Assembly: GCA_937944405.1 (NCBI GenBank)
Contig: CALDYR010000014.1
Location: 1-64,000, forward strand
Direction: 5' to 3'
Length of the DNA stretch: 64,000 bases
Origin: an uncultured Pirellulaceae bacterium
GTDB taxonomy: Bacteria > Planctomycetota > Planctomycetia > Pirellulales > Pirellulaceae
The position numbers and the translations under genes are program-made. Numbering within the stretch: position 1 is the first letter of the stretch; every line of letters starts with the position of its first letter. Shown here piece by piece: positions 27,902-37,499 of this stretch. The notes below the pieces were generated by a model that saw only the letters and a program-made list of their open reading frames with translations, was not told where the DNA came from and searched no databases.

Positions 27902-29278
27902 ATGCCATTGTTTAAGCTAAAACCGAGTATCGCCGATGGCGAAAAATCCAGAATTGAATTCTACCTTCAACAAATCAGCCAATGTATCGGCGGCGGTCGT
28001 TTTCAATTGGACGTTTTGAACTCAGAAGCCCTGCTGTATCACGATGTCGAAAACTCAACGCTGCTCGAAGTGGAGGCTCTAGCGCTAAAAATTGGCAAAC
28101 ACTTGTCGCATGACGTTGGTAATATCGCCATTGCGAAACAGATCCAGTCATTGGAAAAGTGCGGCGGTGGAGGTGGCTGAGGCGGCGGATCCTGCGAAGG
28201 GCTCGGCGGTCTGCCGGGGACATATGACGCACATCAACGTTTAATAACACTGCACACGGAGATGAAATCGGAACCCGGTCTAACGGCTGCGGCGCTGATT
28301 CACCATGTTGTTGCCGATCTTCTTCATCAGCAAAAGTTTCCTTACGCCCATTTCCCAGAACTGGTCGATCTGGCGGTCGTGATGACGGGACTGGGGGCGA
28401 TTCGAAGCGGTTTTGAGTTTGTCAAACGGGCTGATATTTTTTGGGATTCGACCTATTGGGGTGTCTTCCCGCGCCCGTTTCTTGATTCGCCGACGCTCAG
28501 TTACGCCCACGCGATGGCCGCGTGGATGCGTGATGAACGAAATCCCGACTGGTTTGCGGAACTGCCGGCAACGCTAAAAGGTGGAATTAAGAAGTCGCTT
28601 AAATTTCTTAACAAAACGAATGACTCGTTTTTCACCCCCACAACGGCCAATCAACCTTTGCTTGACCAGGACCAATCGCAATGGTTGGCGATGGCGATGG
28701 ATCATTCCGTCGCCAAACAAATCATCGCCTTGCGCCATTTCAAAGCCGACGATTCACACACCCACCAGCAGCAGAAAATTTTGCTGGCGAAATTGCGGAC
28801 CGCAAACGGTCCGTTGTTATTACATGCGCTCTCGACAGTCGAATCGCTGAAGTTGAAAGACGATCAGATCGTAGATCAACTTTCAGTTTTAACGGAGAGT
28901 CAAAATGATGAAGTGCGAGCCAAAGCGCTCATTGCGTTAACGAAGCTCGGCGCGGTGGACGAACAAACCGTTGTTACCGCCACCAAGATGATCGATAGCA
29001 CTGCCAAACACGTTATTTATGCGGCAATGTTCGCGCTCAGTTCTCGACCGCGAGTCGATGCGGCGACCTTAAAGCGAGTTGATCGAGGGTTTCTGTCGGC
29101 ATTGCAAACCTGCGACTACGCATTCATTCAGCTTTACACAGCCGCGTACGCGCATTGGATAGATGATCCTCAAGCGTATTTTGATCAATTGCTTGGTGAC
29201 GCTCAGGAGTATCTTGAGATTGCGACCGATTCATTAAAATCGGCGCGTCAACAGGAGGTTGCACTGGGAGAGGATTGA
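27902..29278 (+). CDS. Candidate selenoprotein with CGGGGG-U-GGGSC motif and HEAT-like C-terminus
   Basis: One frame of 458 codons interrupted only by TGA at 28178-28180 (codon 93). Before it stand 92 residues ending Cys87-GGGGG. After it the frame reads GGGS-Cys98 and stays open to 29278. The first later ATG (28262) has GGAG only one base upstream, too close to serve as a ribosome-binding site. The flanking glycine runs and cysteines suggest a redox centre, Cys87/Sec93/Cys98. A SECIS-like hairpin follows at 28202-28218. Residues from about 190 are helical with HEAT-like repeats (EVRAKALIALTKLGA). No family recognised. The alternative is two genes, of 92 and 338 codons. Confidence 0.75.
28202..28218 (+). 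promoter_or_regulatory. SECIS-like hairpin of the first selenoprotein gene
   Basis: A 6-bp GC-rich stem (28202-28207 with 28213-28218, one U-G pair) closes the loop GGUCU. Twenty-seven bases separate the TGA from the loop, within the 16-37 nt typical of bacterial SECIS elements. The loop sequence matches that of E. coli fdhF (AGGUCU). It would recruit SelB with Sec-tRNA. Confidence 0.7.
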
Positions 29279-29610
29279 CCTCGGATCTTAAAAAGCCAAG
29301 TTGTCAATCGAACCAAATTGAAAGGAATCGACACTCGTTACAGGTGTTCACCGGTAATGCTGGTTAGATCATGCTGGGTAAATCATGCCGGGTAAATCAT
29401 GCGCATGTCAAACGTACTTATAATAATGGACGGTGTAAAAAAAGGCGGCACAGTCATTACAATCCGCCACATCGCAATTAATTGTCGCCCATCCAGCATT
29501 TCCCGAATTCATTCAACCGCAGCGGTGCTTTTTGCCTGGATTGCCGATTGTTTCTTTAGATCAGATTCATTAACCACGCGATTAGCAATTGCTGAGCCGA
29601 GAGTCCCGCT
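29279..29610. other. Intergenic stretch with a short tandem repeat
   Basis: A gap of 332 bp after the candidate selenoprotein gene. Near 29361-29403 a 14-bp unit (gggtaaatcatgcc-like) occurs about three times with a few changes. The rest shows no gene; the last 60 bp likely hold the start signals of the next gene. Confidence 0.6.
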
Positions 29611-30411
29611 ATGTCTAACACAATGGAAAACGTAAAAACGATTAACAGTGCCGTCCGCACGGTAATGATGTTGGTGATCGCCGGAGTTTTGGGCTACGGT
29701 GGGTACACCGGGTACACAGAATTTATCGAACCCGGCATCCAGGCCAAACAAGCCATGGCCGATCTTGAAGAGATGAAACGGGTTAACCAAACGCAAGCCC
29801 AACGACTGCGCGAATCGGAAGAGGAAAATGACCGGCTCGCGACAATCAATAAGCTGATGCGGGTCGAGGGCCGTGTCGCGAATTTACAGGTTTTGGAGAA
29901 AGGCGTCGACGAAGACGGACAAGATTATCTCGAAGTTCGTTTCACCGAAGTCGATGAAGGTGGTTACCCAATCGGCACGGCTCGTGATTTTACGCTTGCC
30001 GGTGACACATTCTTTATCGATTGTTGGGTTGCCAAATTTGAAGATAAATACATCGAACAGGTGGACGATCTGCGCGGCCAATCGTTGGTGATGTTCAAAA
30101 GCATTTTCGGTAACGATCAAAAACCCAGCGAAGCTTTTTCGCTTGATGATTCTTCGCAGCGAGTCCCCAAACGCTATCAGACGGAGCGGCAGAGCACATT
30201 TGAGACAAAAATCTGGGCCGATTTCAATACGGTCTGTAACGATCGTGAAAAACAAAAAGAGCTTGGCATTCGCGCGATTCATGGCCAAGCGAATTATCTT
30301 CCGCCAGAAGAAGGAAGGACTTACCAAGTCAATTTACGGTCGACCGGCGATGTGAGCTTAACACCGCTGGCAAGAAAAGACGATCAAAACCAAGGCGGCC
30401 AAGACGACTGA
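29611..30411 (+). CDS. Membrane-anchored coiled-coil protein, unknown
   Basis: A 266-residue product with one N-terminal membrane helix (residues 15-35, TVMMLVIAGVLGYGGYTGY), a coiled coil (about 45-85, rich in Glu, Gln, Arg), and a mixed soluble domain of 170 residues. No family recognised, though similar architectures occur in planctomycetes. It is probably an inner-membrane protein with a periplasmic domain. Confidence 0.7.
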   Translation: MSNTMENVKTINSAVRTVMMLVIAGVLGYGGYTGYTEFIEPGIQAKQAMADLEEMKRVNQTQAQRLRESEEENDRLATINKLMRVEGRVANLQVLEKGVDEDGQDYLEVRFTEVDEGGYPIGTARDFTLAGDTFFIDCWVAKFEDKYIEQVDDLRGQSLVMFKSIFGNDQKPSEAFSLDDSSQRVPKRYQTERQSTFETKIWADFNTVCNDREKQKELGIRAIHGQANYLPPEEGRTYQVNLRSTGDVSLTPLARKDDQNQGGQDD

Positions 30412-30947
30412 AGCTGCGTATTCGCCCCAAGCACTTCTTTCGTATTTTAAATTTTGATAACGCGCTGAGAGCATTCTACCCGGGAATCGAAAGTCGTTCC
30501 ACAAATCCATTGCCAAGGAACCAGATCAACGCCAACATTATAGGGTTGGTTGAATTGTCGTCTTTTGGTTTGTTGCAGGCACGCAAAAATATACCCAAGC
30601 GCTACCGAGGACCGGACTTCGAATTTCGTTTTTGAAGTCCGGTGGTCGGACGCCTCAGTAACATATTTCTTTCGCCAACAAGATTTAAGCTGGGCCGGTA
30701 TCCTAGCAAAATTTTGAAATTCAGACGGCCACGCGCGCTGCCAATCGGTTTAGTAATGTCGAAAACGATAGGCTCAGCGTTTTCTATCACCGCGACTGCA
30801 TCAACCCACCCCAAAGACCCGTCACGCAATTTTCTGCAGAACCAATTGACGGTGTAATTTGGGAAACGATCGCGTTATTGGTGTTGGATTCGAGAACACC
30901 TACAATGTTTGGAGCGTAATTGAATATCTATACTAAAAGTAAACTGG
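30412..30947. other. Intergenic stretch with a perfect hairpin
   Basis: A 536-bp gap. The arms accggacttc (30611-30620) and gaagtccggt (30634-30643) form a perfect 10-bp stem with a 13-nt loop. No T tract follows on either strand, so it is not a standard terminator. Short open frames around it have no motifs or ribosome-binding sites. Confidence 0.5.
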
Positions 30948-30983
30948 ATGATTTCACCAACACGATTTTTGGACGACCCCCAT

Positions 30984-32471
30984 ATGCCGTATCAGAGCTT
31001 GTTGCGCCTTAAATACGATACTTGCAGCGCATTATTGTTCGGTGCGCTGTTGCTGTTTTTGGGAGGTTGCGACCAGAAAAAGGTTCAGCGTCTGGAAATC
31101 GACAATCAAGAATCGACGCCCGCGACGGTTCGCGCCTATCCCTGTACGGTGTTGGTCGTGGGGCAAGAATCCATCAAAGAATCACTGGAACGCCAGTGGT
31201 CGGCGCGGCATGATTCTGAATTCAGTGTTCAAACGATATCCGAATCGGATTTTGCAGCGACCGATTTTCAGATTCAGCAAGGCGTCGACGTTGTCGTGTA
31301 CCCCGCTGGGATGATGATCGAATTGATTCACCGAGGATCCATTGTGGAACTTAAACCCACGATCTACCAAGGTGATTCGTTTAACAAAAGCGATTTACTG
31401 AAACACTTTCGAAAAAGTGGAATTCGGTACGACAGCAAAACGTGGGCAGTGCCTTGCGGGGGCGTTTTGTTCGGCCTGCTGTATCAGCCAGATGCTTTGG
31501 CGATAACAGACTCTGAATTGCCTGAAACGTGGAGCCAGTTGATTCGGTGGGGCGAAAAACTGGCAGCCAGGTCTCAAGAAAACGCTGGCCAGCAAACTAG
31601 AAACAGGCAACCAACGCCAACCAAAATTGCGCTCCCGTTGTCGAAGGGATGGGCGGCGAATTCCTTCGTTGCTGTTGCTGCGGCTTATGCCCGTCAGAAG
31701 GGGCGACTGTCGGTTCTATTTGAACGACGAACGATGAAACCGCTGATCACCTCCGAATCTTTCGTGCGCGCTTTGGATGAAATTAAAGCGCTGGCGAGTT
31801 TGAATCCGGATTGCTTGAAAATGACGCCGGAAGACGTTTTGCAGTCTTTGGTTGATGGAAGGCTTGCCGCCGGTATCACTTGGCCGACCGTTTCGGTGGC
31901 GGCCGTTTCTGATAACGACGCGGTTGGTACTTTGTTGGTTAGCGCGTTGCCCGGTAGTGACAGGTACTTCGACGAATCGACTCAGGCTTGGGGGACCCGT
32001 GCGCGTCGTGAATCGCGCGTGGTGAATCTGCATGGTATCGGAAGCCTGTTGGCATCGCAGACAAAAATTAGTCGCCGTGCTCAGTCGGCGGTGGAATTTT
32101 TGAATTGGTTACCGGAATCAACCATCAGTCAAACGTTGTTTGCCCAGGATCCATTGCGTGGGCCGTTTCGCGTCACGCACTTGGGAGACGTGGAAACTTG
32201 GATCGGCGATGATTACGGACTGGAGTTTGAAACGTCTTTCGCCAGCCACTTAAAAGAAGCTCACGACCAGACATTGATCATGGCGCTGCCGAGCATCCTA
32301 CGGCAGGGGGCCTATATGAAGATTTTAGACGATGAAATCGGCGATTGTCTCAAGTCCGATCTTGGGTCGAAGGCGACTCTTGAGAAGGTCGCCAAATCAT
32401 GGGAGGCGTTAACTGATTCGATCGGGAGAAAAACACAGTCCAACATCCTGAGAAGGAACTCAAACTTCTAA
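30984..32471 (+). CDS. Extracellular solute-binding lipoprotein, family 1-like
   Basis: A 495-residue product starting MPYQSLLRLKY with a lipoprotein signal whose lipobox is FLGGC (Cys near residue 29). The mature part resembles family 1 periplasmic binding proteins. It has PATVRAYPCTVLVVG, a hydrophobic-aromatic hinge (SKTWAVPCGGVLFGLLYQPDAL) and PETWSQLIRWGEKLA. These normally deliver sugars to ABC importers, but no permease or ATPase is adjacent, so the ligand is unknown. It converges with a large TPR gene. Confidence 0.75.
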   Translation: MPYQSLLRLKYDTCSALLFGALLLFLGGCDQKKVQRLEIDNQESTPATVRAYPCTVLVVGQESIKESLERQWSARHDSEFSVQTISESDFAATDFQIQQGVDVVVYPAGMMIELIHRGSIVELKPTIYQGDSFNKSDLLKHFRKSGIRYDSKTWAVPCGGVLFGLLYQPDALAITDSELPETWSQLIRWGEKLAARSQENAGQQTRNRQPTPTKIALPLSKGWAANSFVAVAAAYARQKGRLSVLFERRTMKPLITSESFVRALDEIKALASLNPDCLKMTPEDVLQSLVDGRLAAGITWPTVSVAAVSDNDAVGTLLVSALPGSDRYFDESTQAWGTRARRESRVVNLHGIGSLLASQTKISRRAQSAVEFLNWLPESTISQTLFAQDPLRGPFRVTHLGDVETWIGDDYGLEFETSFASHLKEAHDQTLIMALPSILRQGAYMKILDDEIGDCLKSDLGSKATLEKVAKSWEALTDSIGRKTQSNILRRNSNF

Positions 32472-32499
32472 ATGATGGCGATCAGTGATGGCGATTTCC

Positions 32500-35325
32500 T
32501 TATCGCGCTCGATTACGTGCGGCTTCGTATTTCTGGCGTTGCTTAACGTAGTACGGTTTCTCGGGCTCGATCGATGCAGCGCGGTTGATCGTTTGGATCG
32601 CGGCATCGAAATTGCCCGCCGCGTAGTAGCTTTCGGCTAAGGTGTCGATAAACCCGGGGCTGTTTGGCCGGCGGTCGACCGCAATTTTTGCGTGGCGAAT
32701 TGCCGCATCGGCATACCGTTTGCCACATGCCAACGCCCAGGCGTAATTGTTGCAGTGAGTAGAACTGGTGGGATATTTGGCCAACAAACGATGGTAGAAA
32801 CTGGCCAACTGATCAATCACTCGGTTGGCCATTTCGGTTTGGCCGGCCATGTCAAGTTGCACAACCGTTTTTTCGGCCACCGATGGAGTGCCGCGCGAAA
32901 AATCAAGCAGCCGATTGAGTAATGTATCGGCCAGTTCATATTCGCCTCTTATTACCGCAGCGGTCGCGTCAATCGTGTGAACCGAAATACCCAACCACAT
33001 CAACTGCAACGCGGCGTTGCTGCTGGCGTTGGAAAGAATTTGAATTTTGATACAGTTTGCTGCGACCTCGGGATGAGCGTCTTCTAAGAGGCGCCCGCCG
33101 TAACGGATTAAGAATCTTTGGTCGGAAATTTCACTGGTCGCGAGCCGATATAGAATTTGATCGGCGATCAAGTCGGATCGTTCTTCATCTAAATAGGTTC
33201 CGTAAGTGGCCAGAAAATTGTTGTCGTAAATAAAATCAGGCAACACATAGGCGTGGAATTTCAGGCGTCGTTCTGTCAACGCATCTCCTGTCAAACCGTA
33301 CGCTTCTGCGGCGCGCGAAAGAGGCAGCGGGCTTTTGGTGTGTTGGTGTTCCTGTTCAAACATCAACGCCGCAGCAAGATAATCCCCAGTATCGAACAGT
33401 TCGTTGGCGATTTGTTTGATTGCGCGGGTGTCGCCGTTAATCGCGGCGCGCTGTCGCCATTGTTCGAACTCAGGACGTTGGTGATAGGCGTAAATTTGGC
33501 TGATGTTCCAGCATTCATCGGAGCCAAAACTATGCTCAATTGACGCCACCGCAGCGTCTAAACTGAAAGGGGGGGCGGCGACTGTGGCATCGTTGGGGGA
33601 AGCCAAATCTTTCGGTTTTAGTTGGTAGTTCACCACGTGTGCGACGTGTTTCAAAAGTTTAATTTGGTCGACGATCTGCGGAGAAAGCTTTTGATAAACG
33701 AACAACGCGACATCGTGTTTGAAGCCGAACAGCGCGTATTTTTTGTCATCCGTCAGTCCGCCTAGAGGCCGACTGGTATCGACCAACCATTTCATTTGGG
33801 CGTTCGTAAGGCCCGCGTTTTCAATAAAATCCCATAACGCATCAGCATCGCCATAGTCAGCGACGCGGCCAATCAGATCCAACCGACTGGTGGCCATTTC
33901 TTGAACCGGGTACATCACCTGATACATTTGCCGCACAAACAGGATGGCTTCGTCTTCCAATCCTAATTCTGCCAGCAGGTCGCAGATCTCCAGATAGAGT
34001 TCCAGTTCGCCGTTGACCTTTTTAATGAGTTTGTTGCGTTCTTGGCGGTTGCGGGTCCCGCTGGGTGAAAACTTGCGAGTCAATTTTTTGACAGCGGATT
34101 GCTTTTCAGCGGCCCATTTCTGATGGCTTTCAAAGTCGGTGCCAATTTCGAGTTCGTCCAACAACAGATCGTATTGATTGACGATGCTCAACAGGGAAAT
34201 GGTGTTCCGATCGTCGGTAAACGCCAGCCCTTTCTGTGCTTCCTTCCAATTCAATGTTAACAGGTAAATCTGTTGTAGAATTGGATCGACGGCTAGGGGG
34301 TCCGTTTCTTCCGCTTCGTCGTCTGCTATCGATTTAACGGTGACCTTTTCTAAAGCCTTCTGGAAATCGGCTGCCGAACCGCCCCAGTATTTAATCATTG
34401 GGTAGGTCATGCGGTTACAGGGGTAATAGCGGTCTGATTCGATTGGTTCGTCGTTGAGAACTGCTCGATTGGCCAGTTCCCGCCAATTTCCAGACGCCAT
34501 TAGAATTTGGTTTTCATAAGTGTTCACCAAATCAGCGCTGCCGAATCGTTGGGCATATTGCATCGCGAGCTGATATTCTTTTTCCGATTGAAACAAACCG
34601 ATCAAGGTTGCTAATTGAATTCGGTCAGGGAATTCCGCGTTGTCAATAGATCGTTTCATTTTGTCGATATAGATATTCAGCGTTCCCATGGTCTTGTGAT
34701 ACAACCCGCAAAGATTGGGTTCGTATTTCCAAGTTAATGGGTGCGACAAGATCGTGTCGACGTCATCCCACCGCTTCTTTTCACACAACACGGGGATCAG
34801 TTGTCGCAGACGGTTTTCGCTGAAGATGTCTTCGGCTTGATCTGCGGGCAGGCTTTCGATCAAGCGAAAGTACATTTCGTACTGCTGACCGCTGAGAAGT
34901 TTTTCTAACAGTTGTTTTCGAGTCTCCTTTTCGGCGTGCTCAAAGTTTAAAACCGCATCATAAGTTTCCTTACTTTGGATCGCGTCGGGAGCGACCGCGA
35001 GTAGCTTTTTCAGGTCGCTGACGCGCTGGTTGAGTTCAGGATTCGAAGAAAGCTCAACGGCTTCAAGTTCTGGGAGGATGCTGGGGCCTTTTTCGAACAA
35101 CAACTTGGACGCGCGTTGGCGTTGAATAAAGTCTGGCGATCCGAGACGTTTTACCAACGTCCCCACCGGCGTTAAGTCATTGGACGGTTGCTGGGAGCAT
35201 ACTGGAGCGATAGCACCGGCATACAGTATCGTGAAAACAATCACACGCGCGAAAAGGATATTCGAACTCACTTTGTTTACCGATAGGTTTGACCGAAGGA
35301 GACGGTAAGGCCGAGGACCGATCAA
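32500..35325 (-). CDS. Large exported HEAT/TPR repeat protein
   Basis: A 941-residue product with an N-terminal signal or anchor segment (about residues 22-45). A HEAT-like unit of the planctomycete type (LVKRLGSPDFIQRQRASKLL) follows near residue 57. Many degenerate TPR-like helical repeats come next, ending in clear TPRs (RHAKIAVDRRPNSPGFIDTL, AESYYAAGNFDAAIQTINRA) at 880-930. It is probably a periplasmic scaffold. Partner unknown. Confidence 0.75.
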   Translation of the reverse strand: MIGPRPYRLLRSNLSVNKVSSNILFARVIVFTILYAGAIAPVCSQQPSNDLTPVGTLVKRLGSPDFIQRQRASKLLFEKGPSILPELEAVELSSNPELNQRVSDLKKLLAVAPDAIQSKETYDAVLNFEHAEKETRKQLLEKLLSGQQYEMYFRLIESLPADQAEDIFSENRLRQLIPVLCEKKRWDDVDTILSHPLTWKYEPNLCGLYHKTMGTLNIYIDKMKRSIDNAEFPDRIQLATLIGLFQSEKEYQLAMQYAQRFGSADLVNTYENQILMASGNWRELANRAVLNDEPIESDRYYPCNRMTYPMIKYWGGSAADFQKALEKVTVKSIADDEAEETDPLAVDPILQQIYLLTLNWKEAQKGLAFTDDRNTISLLSIVNQYDLLLDELEIGTDFESHQKWAAEKQSAVKKLTRKFSPSGTRNRQERNKLIKKVNGELELYLEICDLLAELGLEDEAILFVRQMYQVMYPVQEMATSRLDLIGRVADYGDADALWDFIENAGLTNAQMKWLVDTSRPLGGLTDDKKYALFGFKHDVALFVYQKLSPQIVDQIKLLKHVAHVVNYQLKPKDLASPNDATVAAPPFSLDAAVASIEHSFGSDECWNISQIYAYHQRPEFEQWRQRAAINGDTRAIKQIANELFDTGDYLAAALMFEQEHQHTKSPLPLSRAAEAYGLTGDALTERRLKFHAYVLPDFIYDNNFLATYGTYLDEERSDLIADQILYRLATSEISDQRFLIRYGGRLLEDAHPEVAANCIKIQILSNASSNAALQLMWLGISVHTIDATAAVIRGEYELADTLLNRLLDFSRGTPSVAEKTVVQLDMAGQTEMANRVIDQLASFYHRLLAKYPTSSTHCNNYAWALACGKRYADAAIRHAKIAVDRRPNSPGFIDTLAESYYAAGNFDAAIQTINRAASIEPEKPYYVKQRQKYEAARNRAR

Positions 35326-35352
35326 GCGGTCCTCGGCGATGCAAAAAATTAT

Positions 35353-36876
35353 TTACAGATTATAGATCGGCGAAAGTTTTTCGCGCAGGTGTGACATCAA
35401 ATGGTTTTGCGAAAGTGTGGCCCCGGTTACTTTTTCACAAAGTTGGTTAGAAGAATAGCGTCTTCCGTATTGGTGAACTTGCGTGTTTAACCAGTCTTTG
35501 AGCGTGTTAAACTCACCTTGGGCAAATTGTTGGTTTAAATCCCCTAATTGCCGACTGGCGGCGTCGAACAGTTGGCTGGCATATAGATTTCCTAAAGAGT
35601 AAGTTGGGAAATAACCAATCAACCCCGCGCTCCAGTGAACGTCTTGTAGGACCCCATCGACATTGTCGGGCGCGACCACGCCTAAGCTTTCGCGGTACTT
35701 GTCATTCCACGCTTGGGGGAGATCGTCGACCGATAGGGTGCCCTGGATCAGTTCCTGTTCCAATTGAAATCGAATGATGATGTGGAGGTTGTAGGTCGCT
35801 TCATCGGCTTCGACGCGGATCAACGATGGGGTGACCCGGTTGACCGCGGCGTAAAATTGTTCCATCGGAACGTCGGCCAAAGCGGCGGGAAAATGTTCGA
35901 CCGCGGGTTGATAGAAGTGCTCCCAGAAGCTCTTGCTGCGACCGACTAAGTTTTCCCACAATCGCGATTGGGATTCGTGAATTCCCAAACTGCAATATTG
36001 CCCCGCCGGCAGCCCGTATTGTTCCACCGGCAGGCCCTGTTCATAAATCCCGTGCCCGGCTTCGTGGAGCGTTCCAAAAAACGCGGAACTGAAAAACGTT
36101 TCGTCGTAGCGTGTAGTGATACGACAGTCGTTGGGCCCCACCTCGGTGCAAAACGGGTGATGCGTTACGTCCAATCGCCCCCGGTCATAGTCAAAACCAA
36201 TTTTCGCCGACGCATGTTTGGCGAATCGTTTTTGGGCATCAATTGGGTAGGTGCGGTTGAGAATGTTTTCCGGTGGTTGTACGCCGCTGGATTGGATAGA
36301 CTTGACCAAGGGAACCAGCGCGCATCGTAAATCCTCCAAAATCTGGGCCACCTCTGCCGTTTGCGCTCCAGGTTCAAATTCGTCCAGCAGCGCATCGTAG
36401 CGACAGTCAGCAAATCCGATCGCATCGGCCTGTTCTTGTTTGAGTTGGATGATGGTTTTTAATGCCGGAGCAAATTGCGCCCAATCATTGTTTCGCCGCG
36501 CGTCGACCCAAATCTGATGGCCTTTGGAGCAGGCGCGAGCCAATTCCTCTACCAGCGCTGCGGGTAATTTAATTTGCCGATCGTAGTCTCTTTTTACCTG
36601 CGCGATTGTGCCGCCGATCACGGAGTGTGGATCGGCGGTTTGTTGGGAATCGGAAAGTTCTTCGATCCATTGGCTCAACTGTGGGCTCGTGCGGAGCCGA
36701 TGGACTTCGCCGGCGAAAAAAGTGATCTGCTCACTTCGATAGGCTCCGGCGCCACGGGGAAGCTTGGTTTGTTGATCCCACTCTAATAAAGCTGCGGTCG
36801 ATTGCACAATCGCGATTTTTTTTAGGTGCGAACAAAGGTGATCGTACGCAGGTGGGGGGGAGGTCGAACTGGTCAT
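35353..36876 (-). CDS. M32 family metallocarboxypeptidase
   Basis: A zinc carboxypeptidase of the thermostable carboxypeptidase 1 (Taq) family, which trims C-terminal residues. The 507-residue product contains the catalytic HEAGH within TLHEAGHGIYEQG near residue 270. The downstream GIHESQSRLWEN supplies the third zinc ligand. The length matches the family (about 500). No signal peptide, so cytoplasmic. It precedes the large TPR gene by 27 bp on the same strand. Confidence 0.93.
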   Translation of the reverse strand: MTSSTSPPPAYDHLCSHLKKIAIVQSTAALLEWDQQTKLPRGAGAYRSEQITFFAGEVHRLRTSPQLSQWIEELSDSQQTADPHSVIGGTIAQVKRDYDRQIKLPAALVEELARACSKGHQIWVDARRNNDWAQFAPALKTIIQLKQEQADAIGFADCRYDALLDEFEPGAQTAEVAQILEDLRCALVPLVKSIQSSGVQPPENILNRTYPIDAQKRFAKHASAKIGFDYDRGRLDVTHHPFCTEVGPNDCRITTRYDETFFSSAFFGTLHEAGHGIYEQGLPVEQYGLPAGQYCSLGIHESQSRLWENLVGRSKSFWEHFYQPAVEHFPAALADVPMEQFYAAVNRVTPSLIRVEADEATYNLHIIIRFQLEQELIQGTLSVDDLPQAWNDKYRESLGVVAPDNVDGVLQDVHWSAGLIGYFPTYSLGNLYASQLFDAASRQLGDLNQQFAQGEFNTLKDWLNTQVHQYGRRYSSNQLCEKVTGATLSQNHLMSHLREKLSPIYNL

Positions 36877-36966
36877 GGGATTCTCGATGGCAATGGTTGC
36901 AATGGTTCGAATCGGAAATTGTATCCGTGGTAGAAACAGCGCCGCTGGCGAACGTCCGATCGTTGA

Positions 36967-37392
36967 TTATTCGCGTTTTCGATTCTGATCGATCAGTTCC
37001 TTCACACGATCGGGTTGGGGGATACCGGTGACCTGTATTTCTAATCCGCCTTGTCCGGCACTTGAGATTCCGATGGTGCCGACATCGAAGATCCGTTGAA
37101 AAAAAGTTTGGTCCAATTGCACGTTGCGAATATCTTGATGCCAAACTTCGGTGATCGACTTTGAAAGTAACCCTCGACGGAGGCGTGTGCGCTCCTCGGT
37201 CACCGTCAGCGTGGTCGCTTTACATTTAATTAACCAAACGACAAAAATGATGATCCCTACCCCGACTAGGCAGAGAATAATGGTTAAAACAAATAACATC
37301 GGAGAATTGCGAAACATCGAAGTATGGGCTTCGTAGAGCACTTTTTCCGCATTTACCGAGGCGTGATCAGGGGCGTCTGTGTTTGCGTTCAT
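36967..37392 (-). CDS. Bacterial PH-domain membrane protein (YdbT-like)
   Basis: A 141-residue product. Two adjoining hydrophobic segments (residues 30-58) are followed by a bacterial PH domain with LTVTEERTRLRRGLLSKSITEVWHQDIRNVQL, here read as two halves, and GTIGISSAGQGG. The family is tied to membrane-stress functions in some bacteria. The role here is unknown. It is divergent from ribD. Confidence 0.8.
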   Translation of the reverse strand: MNANTDAPDHASVNAEKVLYEAHTSMFRNSPMLFVLTIILCLVGVGIIIFVVWLIKCKATTLTVTEERTRLRRGLLSKSITEVWHQDIRNVQLDQTFFQRIFDVGTIGISSAGQGGLEIQVTGIPQPDRVKELIDQNRKRE

Positions 37393-37499
37393 GGTGCGTA
37401 GGCATAAGTTGAATTTGTTTTAGAATAAAGCCGAAGAAGAGACTCAGACGACGTTACTAATTTGGCACCTTTGAGTGCTTCCATCAAGCCCGCTATTTT

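Noticed and set aside
30602-30829. Minus-strand 75-codon frame in the 30.4-30.9 kb gap
   Set aside because: It overlaps a perfect hairpin, lacks a ribosome-binding site and resembles no family.
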